NCBI RefSeq assembly: GCF_018614055.1
Contig: NZ_JAGGPB010000035.1
Coordinates: 1 to 64,000 of the forward strand
DNA length: 64,000 bases
From: Streptomyces sp. ISL-98
GTDB lineage: Bacteria; Actinomycetota; Actinomycetes; Streptomycetales; Streptomycetaceae
Direction: 5' to 3'
Shown: one piece after another, positions 8,205 to 16,533 of the stretch
Layout: every line of letters begins with the position of its first letter
Position numbering within the stretch: position 1 is the first letter of the stretch
The notes under the pieces: model-generated
What the model was told of the DNA's origin: nothing
The model's input: only the letters and a program-made list of their open reading frames with translations
Database searches by the model: none
Made by a program: the position numbers and the translations under genes

Positions 8205-9173
8205 ATGCGCGTTCTCGTCGTCGGCGGCGCCGGATTCATCGGCTCGGCGTACGTGCGGAACTTGGTGAGCGGCGCCTATCCCGCGCACGCGGGTGCCAAG
8301 GTGACCGTACTGGACAAACTGACCTACGCCGGCAATCTCGCCAATCTGGAGCCGGTGGCGGGTGAGTTTGTGTTCGTCCGCGGTGACGTCCGCGACTCCG
8401 AGCTGCTTGCCGAGGTGGTCCCCGGCCATGACCTCCTGATCAATTTCGCGGCGGATACGCACGTCGACCGCTCCATCACCGGCCCGGCTGAATTCGTGCT
8501 GACCAATGTGGCGGGCACCCAGACGCTGCTCCAGGCCGCGTTGGACGCCGGAGTGCCCCGAGTGGTGCAGGTCTCCACCGACGAGGTGTACGGATCCATC
8601 GACTCCGGGGCCTGGACGGAGCACTGCCCGCTGGAACCCAACTCGCCGTACGCCGCGACGAAAGCCGGCGGCGACCTCGTGGCCCGGGCCTACCAGCGTA
8701 CTTACGGCTTGCCCGTCTGCGTCACTCGCTGCTCGAACAACTACGGGCCGTACCAGTTCCCGGAAAAGGTCATCCCGCTGTTCGTCACCAATCTGCTCGA
8801 CGGCCTGCCTGTCCCGCTGTACGGAGATGGCCTCAATGTGAGGGACTGGCTGCACGTCGACGACCACTGCCGCGGCATCGAGATCGTCTCGGAGCGCGGC
8901 GTACCAGGTGAGGTCTACAACATTGGCGGCGGAGTCGAGCTGAACAACCGGCAGCTCACGCAGTTTTTGCTGGATGCCTGCGGAGCGAGTTGGGACATGG
9001 TGCGGCCGGTGCAGGACCGTCCGGGCCACGACCGGCGATACAGCGTGGACGACACCAAGCTGCGAGCGCTCGGCTATGCACCACGGGTGCCCTTCGCCGA
9101 GGGGCTCGCGGCGACTGTTGCCTGGTACCGCGACAGCCGCGCCTGGTGGGAGCCGCTGAAGCCGAGCCTCTGA
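8205..9173 (+). CDS. rmlB: dTDP-glucose 4,6-dehydratase
   Basis: A 322-residue extended SDR that makes dTDP-4-keto-6-deoxyglucose. Seen are GGAGFIGSAYVRN at the N-terminus, LDKLTYAGNLANL (nucleotide-sugar site), NFAADTHVDRSI, STDEVYG with the catalytic Thr-Asp-Glu, YAATKAGGD (YxxxK) and RCSNNYGPYQFPEK. ATG 8205 follows GGAGAG four bases upstream. Family length and all catalytic residues are normal. It supplies the substrate for RmlC and RmlD next door. It is convergent with the truncated glycosyltransferase at 9228. Confidence 0.96.
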   Translation: MRVLVVGGAGFIGSAYVRNLVSGAYPAHAGAKVTVLDKLTYAGNLANLEPVAGEFVFVRGDVRDSELLAEVVPGHDLLINFAADTHVDRSITGPAEFVLTNVAGTQTLLQAALDAGVPRVVQVSTDEVYGSIDSGAWTEHCPLEPNSPYAATKAGGDLVARAYQRTYGLPVCVTRCSNNYGPYQFPEKVIPLFVTNLLDGLPVPLYGDGLNVRDWLHVDDHCRGIEIVSERGVPGEVYNIGGGVELNNRQLTQFLLDACGASWDMVRPVQDRPGHDRRYSVDDTKLRALGYAPRVPFAEGLAATVAWYRDSRAWWEPLKPSL

Positions 9174-9227
9174 CGTCACGGTCAGCGCAAGGCGGTCGCC
9201 CCTTCGGGACGTACTCGCGTCGTACGC

Positions 9228-10168
9228 TCAGCGGGACTCGACCGGCTGGGGCTCGGGCAGGCCCAGCAGCCGGCAGTAACACGCGTCGATGGCCTTGCAC
9301 ATGGCATCCGGGCTGAAGGCGTCACGTACGCGTGCGCGCCCACGACGCCCCATCTCGGCGGCCTCGTCCGGGTGATCGAGCAACCAGCCGACCGCCCGGG
9401 CCATGCTGGCCGGATCCGCTGGGGCAGCGAGCAGCCCGGTGGCGCCGTGCCGCACGAGATCGGGTACGCCGCTGACAGCTGTGGCGGCGACCGGGCGTGC
9501 CGCGGCGAGTGCTTCGGTGAGCGATCGGCCGAGACCCTCGTACAGCGAAGTGATGACGAAGACGTCCAGGGCGGCCACGAGCCGGTCGGCGTCCAGCCGG
9601 TGGCCGGTGAGCCGGACCTCGACACCGAGTTCGGCTGCCAGCTTCCGGACTTCGTCGGCGAGCGGGCCGTCTCCCACCATCACGAAAACTGTGTGCGGGT
9701 ACGAAGTCCGGAGCGCCGCGGCCATGCGAACGAAGTCCAGTGGGGCCTTCTGGAAGGCGATCCGACCCACCGTGCCGACGAGGGCAGCCCCCGGCGGGAC
9801 GTCCAGCGCCTGACGGGCCATTGGGTCGAACTCGGTGGGAACACTGTCCAGGTCGACCGCCGATGGCACGACCTGGACGCTGCCTGGCCGCGCCAGACGC
9901 TCCTCGACGACCTCGCGGGCCAGGCGTGGTGCGACAGCCAGGAACGCGTGAGTGAAGTGCCTGGTCGAGCGCTCCAGGTTGCGATACGCCCAACGGCGCC
10001 GCCGGGACATGTAGTCGTGGAAGCTGATGCCGTGGAAGGTGTGCACCACCGCCGGTGTGCGGCACAGCCATGCGGCCAGCCGCCCGAGGAAACCGCCCTT
10101 GCCGGAGTGGGTGTGCACGATCGTGAACCGTTCGTGCCGGATCAGCCGCACCAACCGCCAGAGAACGC
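9228..10168 (-). pseudogene. 5'-truncated GT4 glycosyltransferase
   Basis: The sequence matches the intact glycosyltransferase at 11492-12724 from the VLWRLVRLIR segment onward, about 305 residues, including VVHTFHGISFH, VGTVGRIAFQKAPLDF, FVMVGDGPLADEV and ITSLYEGLGRSLTEALA. The first 95-100 codons of the paralogue, including the N-terminal nucleotide-fold strand, are missing. Identity to the paralogue ends near 10167 and unrelated sequence (NPCBM fragment, other strand) follows. Only an internal TTG could start translation, at 10154. The retained C-terminal half holds the nucleotide-sugar site, but without the acceptor half the gene is probably dead. Confidence 0.75.
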
Positions 10169-10362
10169 ATAGTCTGGCTGAAGGCCACCAACGGGTACGG
10201 TCCGGCCGAACGGGACCGCAGCAACGGCGAGTCGGGCACGGCCGACGGGCACACCCTCACCCTCGCGGGCAAGACCTACGAGAAGGGCATCGGCGCGCAC
10301 GCCGACTCCGACATCGAGGTCTACACCGGCGGACGCTGTACCGCCTTCACCGCCGACGCCGG
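10169..10362 (+). pseudogene. Orphan NPCBM/NEW2 domain fragment
   Basis: One plus-strand frame starting around 10169 reads VWLKATNGYGPAERDRSNGE, then DGHTLTLAGKTYEKGIGAHA and VYTGGRCTAFTADAG. This is the characteristic core of the NPCBM/NEW2 carbohydrate-binding domain found at the ends of secreted glycosidases. There is no start codon, signal peptide or catalytic domain. Both edges are abrupt: the left abuts the truncated glycosyltransferase, the right abuts the rmlC fragment at a GAATTC sequence. It is a transplanted scrap of a gene that is otherwise absent from the window. Confidence 0.7.
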
Positions 10363-10364
10363 AA

Positions 10365-10784
10365 TTCGCCGCGGTTCCTCCGGGGCAGGCCAAATACGTC
10401 ACCTGTGTCAGGGGCGCCGTACTCGACGTCGTCGTCGACATCCGCACGGGCTCTCCCACCTTCGGCCGGTGGGAGGCCGCGCGGCTGTCCGAGGAGAGCG
10501 GCCGCTGCGTCTATCTGGCCGAGGGTCTGGGGCACGCCTTCATAGCGCTGGACGATCATTCGACCGTCGTCTATCTGTGCTCGGAGGGGTACACACCACG
10601 GCGCGAGCACAGCGTTCATCCCCTCGATCCCGCCCTGGCCGTGGCGTGGCCGAAGGGCGTGACGCCGCTGCTCTCAGAGAAGGACGCGGCGGCGCCCACC
10701 CTCGCGGAGGCCGAGCGGCAAGGGCTGCTGCCCTCGTGCGAGAGGAGCCGCGCCTACCGGCAGAGCCTGCGCGACACCCAATAG
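10365..10784 (+). pseudogene. rmlC: rmlC 3' fragment
   Basis: From FAAVPPGQAKYVTC onward, 139 codons in one frame match the C-terminal two thirds of RmlC: GAVLDVVVDIRTGSPTFG, YLAEGLGHAFIAL, YLCSEGYTPRREHSVHPLDP and LAEAERQGLLPS, ending at TAG 782-784 of that kilobase. The N-terminal third with the catalytic histidine is lost at the NPCBM junction. The copy is diverged from the intact rmlC at 7473-8102, so it is not a fresh duplication. It is on the opposite strand to the intact copy. Confidence 0.8.
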
Positions 10785-10797
10785 ACCGCCGCGGTCA

Positions 10798-11439
10798 CTA
10801 GGCGATCTGCACCCTGCTGTGATCGCCCAGTACGAGGCGGTGTGCTGCGGGGTGCCTGGGTCACCTCGACGAAGTGGCCGATCAGGGAGGCCTGTATGCG
10901 TCGTACGCCGACGACACTGGCGCCGCGCAGGACGATGGAGTACTCGATCTCGCTGTCTTCGACGCGACAGTCCTCCGAGACCGAGGTGAACGGGCCGACG
11001 TACGAATCCTTGATCACGGTCCCGTAGCCGATGACGGCGGGGCCGACGATGCGGCTGGCCGTCACCTTCGCACCTGCCTCGATGCGGACCCGGCCGATGA
11101 GCTCACTGGCGTCGTCGACGCTTCCTTCGCTGCCGGGGTCCAGCGTTTCGAGCACCGTGCGGTTCACCTCAAGCATGTCCGGTGACATTCCCGGTGTCCT
11201 TCCAGTAGCCCGAGATTGTTGTGGAGCGCACGTCCCGGCCCTGGTCGATCAGCCACTGGATGGCGTCGGTGATCTCCGGCTCCCGATGCCGACGTCGGTG
11301 ATCGCGGCTTGCCCGATGGCTTCCAGGCCGTAGAACAGGACCGGTTTGTTGGCGACGGGGACCAGTTGCTTCGCCGAGGTGTGAGTGATCGGGCGGAGGC
11401 GGGTTCCCGCTCCGCCGAGGCGAGTACGAGCGCTTTCAT
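10798..11439 (-). pseudogene. rmlA: Decayed rmlA, frameshifted and internally deleted
   Basis: This is the remains of glucose-1-phosphate thymidylyltransferase of the long, left-handed beta-helix type, like the intact gene at 29233-30297. MKALVLA is followed by a frameshift, then another frame reads AKQLVPVANKPVLFYGLEAI. At about 11284 roughly 150 codons are missing and sequence resumes at EPEITDAIQWL and GYWKDTG. A second shift near 11190 leads into DMLEVNRTVLETL and the beta-helix repeats. A third, near 10850, leads to the true C-terminus AAHRLVLGDHSRVQIA and TAG at 10798. No functional product is possible. Confidence 0.82.
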
Positions 11440-11491
11440 GGTCGCAGTCCCAACGCCCTAAATATCAGACGTACACTTACGCTGTATACGT

Positions 11492-12724
11492 TCAACTTTG
11501 CGCCGTATGCGCATCAGCGTCAAGCGGACGCTCAAGCCCGAGCAACCGGCGGTAGCACCCGTCGATCGCCGCGCACATGGCGTCCGGCGCGAAGGCCATG
11601 CGCACCCGCGCGCATCCCTGGCGCCCCATGTCGGCGGCCTCGTCGGGGTGGTCGAGCAGCCAGCCGACCGCAAGGGCCACGCCTGCCGGGTCCGCCGGGG
11701 CGGCGAGCAGTCCGGTGGCACCCGCTTCCACGAGGTCGGGTACGCCGTTCACGGCCGTAGCGACCACCGGGCGGGCCGTGGCGAGAGCCTCGGTGAGCGC
11801 ACGGCCGAGCCCCTCGTAGAGGGATGTGATCACGAAGACGTCCAGGCCGGCTGCCAGCCGGGCCGCATCCGGCCGGTAACCGGCCAGCCGGACGTCGACG
11901 CCCATCGCGGCTGCCAGCCGCCGGACGTCGTCCGCGAGCGGGCCGTCACCGATGATCACGAAGGCGGTCTCCGGGTGCGTGGCGTGGACCGCTGCGGCCA
12001 TCCGGACGAAGTCCAGCGGGGCCTTCTGGTGGTCGATCCGGCCCACCGTGCCGACCAGCGCGACCTCCGGCGGGACGCCCAGCGCCTGGCGTGCGTCCTG
12101 GTCGAAACGGTGCGGAATGTCGTCCAGATCCACCGCCGAAGGCACGACGAGGACGCTGCCCGGCGGTGCCAGTCGCTGCTCGACGGCCTCCCTGGCCAGG
12201 AGCGGGGCGACGGCGAAGAAGGCATGCGTCCAGCGCCGGGTCAGGCGCTCCAGGCGTCGGTACGCCACACGCCGCCACCGGGGCATGTGGGCGTGGAAGC
12301 TGAGGCCGTGGAAGGTGTGCACGACCACAGGCGTCCGGCACAGCCGTGCCGCGAGGCGGCCGAGGAAGCCGCCCTTGGCCGAGTGGGTGTGCACGACGGT
12401 GAACCGCTCGCGGCGGATCAGCCGTACCAGCCGCCACAGTACGAGGGCGTCCGCCGGGGTGAGCACCTCCTTGAAGCCCGGGATCTCCACGGTGCGTACG
12501 CCCGCCGCCCTGGCCCGCTCCCACAGATCACCTCCCGGCACACCCGCCACCCATACCTCGTACACGGCAGGGTCCATCCCGGCAGCCGACAGCAGCGTGT
12601 TGCCGCCGGCCCCCGCCCAGAACCGGGTGATGACATGCAGGACCTTGACCCGCGGCGTCGCGGGCTGCGGCGGAAGGCCGTCCGTCGGGACCACCGGCGG
12701 GGGAGCCGTCGGCCAGCCGCTCAT
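11492..12724 (-). CDS. GT4-family glycosyltransferase
   Basis: A 410-residue cytosolic GT-B enzyme that adds a sugar to the growing lipid-linked glycan. The N-terminal Rossmann domain has KVLHVITRFWAGAGGN, and the VVHTFHGLSFHAH segment follows. The C-terminal domain shows GTVGRIDHQKAPLDF, AFVIIGDGPLADDV and the donor-binding ITSLYEGLGRALTEALATARPVV. ATG 12724 overlaps the epimerase stop by four bases (ATGA). The first 30 residues are proline-rich. It is the full-length paralogue of the truncated gene at 9228-10168. The sugar is unknown; rhamnose is a guess from context. Confidence 0.88.
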   Translation of the reverse strand: MSGWPTAPPPVVPTDGLPPQPATPRVKVLHVITRFWAGAGGNTLLSAAGMDPAVYEVWVAGVPGGDLWERARAAGVRTVEIPGFKEVLTPADALVLWRLVRLIRRERFTVVHTHSAKGGFLGRLAARLCRTPVVVHTFHGLSFHAHMPRWRRVAYRRLERLTRRWTHAFFAVAPLLAREAVEQRLAPPGSVLVVPSAVDLDDIPHRFDQDARQALGVPPEVALVGTVGRIDHQKAPLDFVRMAAAVHATHPETAFVIIGDGPLADDVRRLAAAMGVDVRLAGYRPDAARLAAGLDVFVITSLYEGLGRALTEALATARPVVATAVNGVPDLVEAGATGLLAAPADPAGVALAVGWLLDHPDEAADMGRQGCARVRMAFAPDAMCAAIDGCYRRLLGLERPLDADAHTAQS

Positions 12725-13680
12725 GCGCCCGCCACTCTGAACGCGGCACGCTCGGCTTCGACCATCGCCGCGAGCCCTTGGCGGATGCCGGTCGCGGGCC
12801 GGTAGCCGAACGCGTCGCGCGCCACCGTGATGTCCGCCCCGGTGTGGCGGGCGTCTCCGGGCTGCGCGGCCTCATGGAGCACGCGGACGGGAGCGATCAG
12901 CTCACCGACGATGGCCAGGACCTGATTCATCGTCACCCGGTTGCCCCCGCCGACGTTGGCGACACCGCTCCACGAGGAGAGCGCCGCCCGCCGCATCACG
13001 CTCACCACATCCATGACATAGGTGAAATCGCGGGTCTGTTCGCCGTCTCCGTGCAAGGGGAACGTCCCGTCGGTGAGGGCGGCCGTCACCAGGCGCGAAA
13101 ACGCCATGTCCGGGCGCTGGCGCGGACCGTAGACCGTGAAGAGCCGCAGCGACACCGCAGGGACGGCGAACGTGGTGCGGTAGATCTCGCACAGGTGCTC
13201 GGCGGCGAGTTTGCTCACGCCGTACGGAGAGACGGGCCGTGGCCGCGCCGTCTCGGCCGTGGGGTACGTCTCGGCGTCGCCGTACACGGAGGAGCTCGAC
13301 GCGAAGACGACCCTGGGCAGTCGTACGCCGTGCCGGGCCTCGTGCGCCGTCTCCAGGACGCGCTGCGTGGCGCGTACGTTCCGGTCCAGGTACACCGCGA
13401 ATTCCGCGCCCCAGGACGCCCGTACGCCGGGCTGGCCGGCGAGGTGGTAGACCACGTCGGCGCGGGCGAACTCCCGTCCCAGCGGAAGCGTGAGAAGGTC
13501 GCCGTGCCGGAAAGTGAACCTGTCTCTGCCCTGCAGCCGTTCGAGGTTGGCCCGCTTGCGAGAAACGGGGTAGTAGTCGGTCATGGCGTCGATGCCGATG
13601 ACGTCGTCCCCGCAGGCCAGCAGATGTTCGCAGAGGTGTGACCCGATGAATCCGGCCGCACCCGTCACTACTGCTCGCAT
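12721..13680 (-). CDS. NAD-dependent nucleotide-sugar epimerase/dehydratase
   Basis: A 319-residue extended SDR. Visible are GAAGFIGSHLCEHLL (NAD site), IDAMTDYYPVSRKRANLERL (nucleotide-sugar region, as in UDP-glucuronate 4-epimerases), YHLAGQPGVRASW, the catalytic SSSSVYG and SPYGVSK (YxxxK), RLFTVYGPRQRPDM and RDFTYVMDVV. It should interconvert UDP- or dTDP-sugars for the glycosyltransferases around it. The UDP-glucose/UDP-glucuronate 4-epimerase group is closest. ATG 13680 begins two bases after the upstream stop, with GGAGG inside the end of that gene. It is third in a four-gene minus-strand operon. Confidence 0.88.
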   Translation of the reverse strand: MRAVVTGAAGFIGSHLCEHLLACGDDVIGIDAMTDYYPVSRKRANLERLQGRDRFTFRHGDLLTLPLGREFARADVVYHLAGQPGVRASWGAEFAVYLDRNVRATQRVLETAHEARHGVRLPRVVFASSSSVYGDAETYPTAETARPRPVSPYGVSKLAAEHLCEIYRTTFAVPAVSLRLFTVYGPRQRPDMAFSRLVTAALTDGTFPLHGDGEQTRDFTYVMDVVSVMRRAALSSWSGVANVGGGNRVTMNQVLAIVGELIAPVRVLHEAAQPGDARHTGADITVARDAFGYRPATGIRQGLAAMVEAERAAFRVAGA

Positions 13681-13682
13681 GG

Positions 13683-15323
13683 TCAGCCTCCTTCCCCCGT
13701 GCGGTCCGTCCGCTCGCCCACGGCCGACAGCACGTACCGCGCGGTGCGCGCGATGAAGCGCACGGTGTGGGCCAGGGAGGGATCCGCCAGGAACTCCGCG
13801 TCCAGCGCCACCCTTTGGGGAACCATGACGTCGAGGTAGTACGCCTCGGGGTTCGGCTGCTTTTCGAGCTGCGCGGCGTACTCGCGCGACCTGAGCTGCA
13901 CCGGACCGGTCAGCCCCGGCCGGTAGTCGAGGACCCACCGGCAGTCGGGCGGGTAGCGCCGGGCCAGACCGGCGGTCTCCGGGCGCGGGCCCACCAGGGT
14001 CATGTCGCCGCGCGCCACGTTGAAGAGCTGCGGCAGTTCGTCGAGGGAGAAACGGCGCAGCTGCCGTCCCACCCGGGTGAACCGCGCGTCGCTGCTGCCC
14101 GTCACCTCCGGCCCCCACGCGCCCCTGCGCAGCGTACGGAACTTGTAGAGCGTGAACTCGGCCCCGTCCTCGCCGACGCGCTGCTGGCGGAACAGCACCC
14201 CTCCAGGGCCCGTGATCCGTACGAGCAACGCGACGACGGCCAGCACGGGGGAGAGCACGACCAGTGCCGCGACGCTGAACGTGACGTCCAGGATCCGGCG
14301 GGTCGCTCCCGGCCGCGTGGGCGTACCGGGCGGGCGGACGGGACCCGTCGGTGTGCTCTGCGCCAGGGCCGCTGAGCGGACTTCGCGCGAGAGAAGCCAG
14401 CGCAGGAAGCCCACGTACCCGACTGCTGTGTCACGCAGTTCGCGTCCGCTGCCGCGCAACGCCGCCCGCAGGAGCCGCGCAGCCGGTTCGACGGTCAGGG
14501 AGAGTGCGAGGAGCAGGCACGCCCGCAGGCGGGGCCAGTGCTGGAAGGCGAACAGGGTCCGGCTGCGCAGCGAGTGGCTCAGCCGCGTGCCCCGTATCTG
14601 ATCCGTGCTCACGTTCTCGGCGTGATAGACGCGTGCGGCGCGCAGGAAGTACGACGGCCGTCCCTGCCGACTCGCTCGCAGGGCGAGGTCCACCTCCTCG
14701 AAGTAGAGGAAGTAGCGCTCGTCGAAGCCCTCAAGCGCCTCGAACAGCGACCGGCGCATCAGATAGAAGGCGCCGATGACCTGGTCCACCGGCCCGGACT
14801 GAAGGGTTTCCTCGGGCGTCAGATGCCGGGGAGGGAAGAGCGCGGGCAGGAGACGGTCGAGGCCGGTCATCATGCCGACGTACGCGCGAAGGCTCGGGAA
14901 CCGCGAGGCCGAGATCCTGGGCCGCCCCTGCTCGTCGACGATCTGGACTCCGCAGATGCCGACCCGCTCGGCCGACGGCGTACACAAGAACTCTCCGACG
15001 ATCCGCAGGGTGTCGGGAAGGAGCCTGGTGTCCGGGTTCAGGAAAAGCAGGTATTCGGAGCCGCAGAGGGCGGCGCCCTGGTTGCAGGCGGCGGCGAATC
15101 CGCGGTTGCGGGCGTTGGTGATCACCTTGAGCCGGGGTCCGGACAGGTCGAGGTCGCATGCGGACCGGTCGCTGGAGGCGTTGTCCACCACGACCACGGA
15201 GTGGACGACGAGCGCGGACCGGTCGGCACGCGCGATGGAGTGCAGACATTCCTGCAGGTAGCGCCCGGTATTCCAGTTAACGATCACGATGTCGGCAACC
15301 GGTGCTGTCCGCGCGCCCGTCAT
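13683..15323 (-). CDS. Fusion: GT2 glycosyltransferase + phosphoglycosyl transferase
   Basis: A 546-residue two-domain protein. Residues 10-300 form a GT2 domain of the rhamnosyltransferase type: IVIVNWNTGRYLQECL, VDNASSDRS, NRGFAAACNQGA, the metal-binding LLFLNPDTRL and FDERYFLYFEEVDLALR. Residues 345-546 form a small monotopic phosphoglycosyl transferase (bacterial sugar transferase) with one re-entrant helix, QQRVGEDGAEFTLYKFRT, the catalytic Asp-Glu in SLDELPQLFNV, VGPRPE and PGLTGPVQLRSREY. The second half should start the glycan on undecaprenyl phosphate; the first could add the next sugar. ATG 15323 overlaps the upstream stop (ATGA). An upstream in-frame ATG at 15371 would overlap the neighbour by 52 bases. 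Confidence 0.88.
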   Translation of the reverse strand: MTGARTAPVADIVIVNWNTGRYLQECLHSIARADRSALVVHSVVVVDNASSDRSACDLDLSGPRLKVITNARNRGFAAACNQGAALCGSEYLLFLNPDTRLLPDTLRIVGEFLCTPSAERVGICGVQIVDEQGRPRISASRFPSLRAYVGMMTGLDRLLPALFPPRHLTPEETLQSGPVDQVIGAFYLMRRSLFEALEGFDERYFLYFEEVDLALRASRQGRPSYFLRAARVYHAENVSTDQIRGTRLSHSLRSRTLFAFQHWPRLRACLLLALSLTVEPAARLLRAALRGSGRELRDTAVGYVGFLRWLLSREVRSAALAQSTPTGPVRPPGTPTRPGATRRILDVTFSVAALVVLSPVLAVVALLVRITGPGGVLFRQQRVGEDGAEFTLYKFRTLRRGAWGPEVTGSSDARFTRVGRQLRRFSLDELPQLFNVARGDMTLVGPRPETAGLARRYPPDCRWVLDYRPGLTGPVQLRSREYAAQLEKQPNPEAYYLDVMVPQRVALDAEFLADPSLAHTVRFIARTARYVLSAVGERTDRTGEGG

Positions 15324-16399
15324 CTCCGCACCGCCGCCGTCTCGACGGCCGATTCCCAGCGTGGAAGCCACGCGTCGTAGGAGTACCGCCGGCAGGTGAT
15401 CTCATGGGCCTGCCGCCCGAGCCGCTCCCGGGTGGACACCGGCGAGTCCAGCAGGCTGAGGATCGCGTCGGTCCAGTCCTCGGCGTGTGGAGGGGCGGGC
15501 ATGGCGAACAGGGACAGAATCTCCGCGTTGACCCCGACGGGACTGGCGACCGCCGGCAGGCCCGCAGCACCGTACTGGAGCAGCTTGTAGCCGCATTTCC
15601 CCCGGCTGTAGGCGGTGTCGGGCACCGGCATGATGCCGATGTCGACCTCCGCCGGAGCCGTCCGCTGGCGGGCGGTGGTCCACTCGACGCGGTCGGTGAA
15701 GCTCTCCAGACGGCCGAGCGTGGGGCGCGTGGTGCCGATGATCGTCAGCCGGGCACCGGTCCTGCGGTGGACCTCGACGAGCGCGTCCTCGACGAGCAGC
15801 AGATGCGCCTCGTTGTCCGGCGAGCCGATCCAGCCCAGTCGCGGCGGATCGTGCAGGTGGTACGACGTCTTGCGTACGTACGCCTCGGGCGCCACGCAGC
15901 TGGGGATCACCACGACGTCTCTGTGGTGCTGGGAGGCCCAGTCCGCGAGGACGGCGTTGCCGGCGATCACCCGGTCGGCGTACCGCACGGCGACGCGCGC
16001 TTTTCCGGCCTTCGGGGCCAGCCTGCGCAGCAGACCGCCGCTGCCGTAGTCCCACTGAAGCGCGTCGTCGAAGTCGTACACGGCGAACTCCGAACGGGCG
16101 AGCAGCCGCCGTTCCGTCCCACCCCGGCTGAGCGGGGATGCCTCGCGGTGCAGCAGGAGCCGCCGTGGCCGGGCGGCCGCCATCTCGCGGAGCTGGCGCT
16201 CGGCGCGGGCGAGGGCGACGGGGCGGCGCGCGAGCTGTGCGGGCCTGGCGTTCCTGAGGGAGAGATAGCTGCTCACGGTGAACCGCAGTTCCGTGCGGTC
16301 CAGCCACTCGAACACGCGGACCCGCGAACTGCCTGCGTTCCGGCCGTAGGGCGTCACAGCACAGCGGTCCAGGTGATCGCGGTCCAGGCTGTCGTCCAT
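15320..16399 (-). CDS. GT4-like glycosyltransferase
   Basis: A 359-residue protein with a GT-B pattern: FAVYDFDDALQWDYG, ADRVIAGNAVLADWA, VVVIPSCVAPEAY, RLGWIGSPDNEAHL and, near the C-terminus, KCGYKLLQYGAAGLPAVASPVGVN. The last motif is the donor-nucleotide loop. It is the first gene of the operon 16399 to 11492, reading toward the left. Its promoter must lie in the 134-bp divergent region shared with the methyltransferase. The acceptor and sugar are unknown. Confidence 0.82.
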   Translation of the reverse strand: MDDSLDRDHLDRCAVTPYGRNAGSSRVRVFEWLDRTELRFTVSSYLSLRNARPAQLARRPVALARAERQLREMAAARPRRLLLHREASPLSRGGTERRLLARSEFAVYDFDDALQWDYGSGGLLRRLAPKAGKARVAVRYADRVIAGNAVLADWASQHHRDVVVIPSCVAPEAYVRKTSYHLHDPPRLGWIGSPDNEAHLLLVEDALVEVHRRTGARLTIIGTTRPTLGRLESFTDRVEWTTARQRTAPAEVDIGIMPVPDTAYSRGKCGYKLLQYGAAGLPAVASPVGVNAEILSLFAMPAPPHAEDWTDAILSLLDSPVSTRERLGRQAHEITCRRYSYDAWLPRWESAVETAAVRR

Positions 16400-16486
16400 G
16401 GAACCCCGTTCCTGGTGGTCGGCGGTCCATATCGGGGCGAATGCGCCTTATAACCCAGAGCTGAGCATATCTGAAGCCATATGAAC

Positions 16487-16501
16487 ATACTGGACCAGTA
16501 T
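16487..16501. promoter_or_regulatory. Perfect 15-bp palindrome in a divergent promoter region
   Basis: ATACTGG A CCAGTAT is a perfect inverted repeat (7-1-7) in the AT-richer 134-bp gap between the divergent glycosyltransferase (16399) and methyltransferase (16534) genes, 33 bases before the methyltransferase start. It has the size and placement of a repressor operator serving one or both directions. No regulator is identified. Confidence 0.5.
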
Positions 16502-16533
16502 CGACACCGTCGGCCACCTTACGAGGAGCTCGC

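Noticed and set aside
9228-10154. Treating the truncated glycosyltransferase as a functional 308-residue enzyme
   Set aside because: Only a TTG without a good ribosome site could start it, and its paralogue shows that the whole acceptor half start is missing. A remnant is the simpler reading, though expression was not excluded.
16397-16399. A longer start for the glycosyltransferase at 15320-16399
   Set aside because: An upstream extension would cross the AT-rich divergent promoter region and the 15-bp palindrome. ATG 16399 fits family length.
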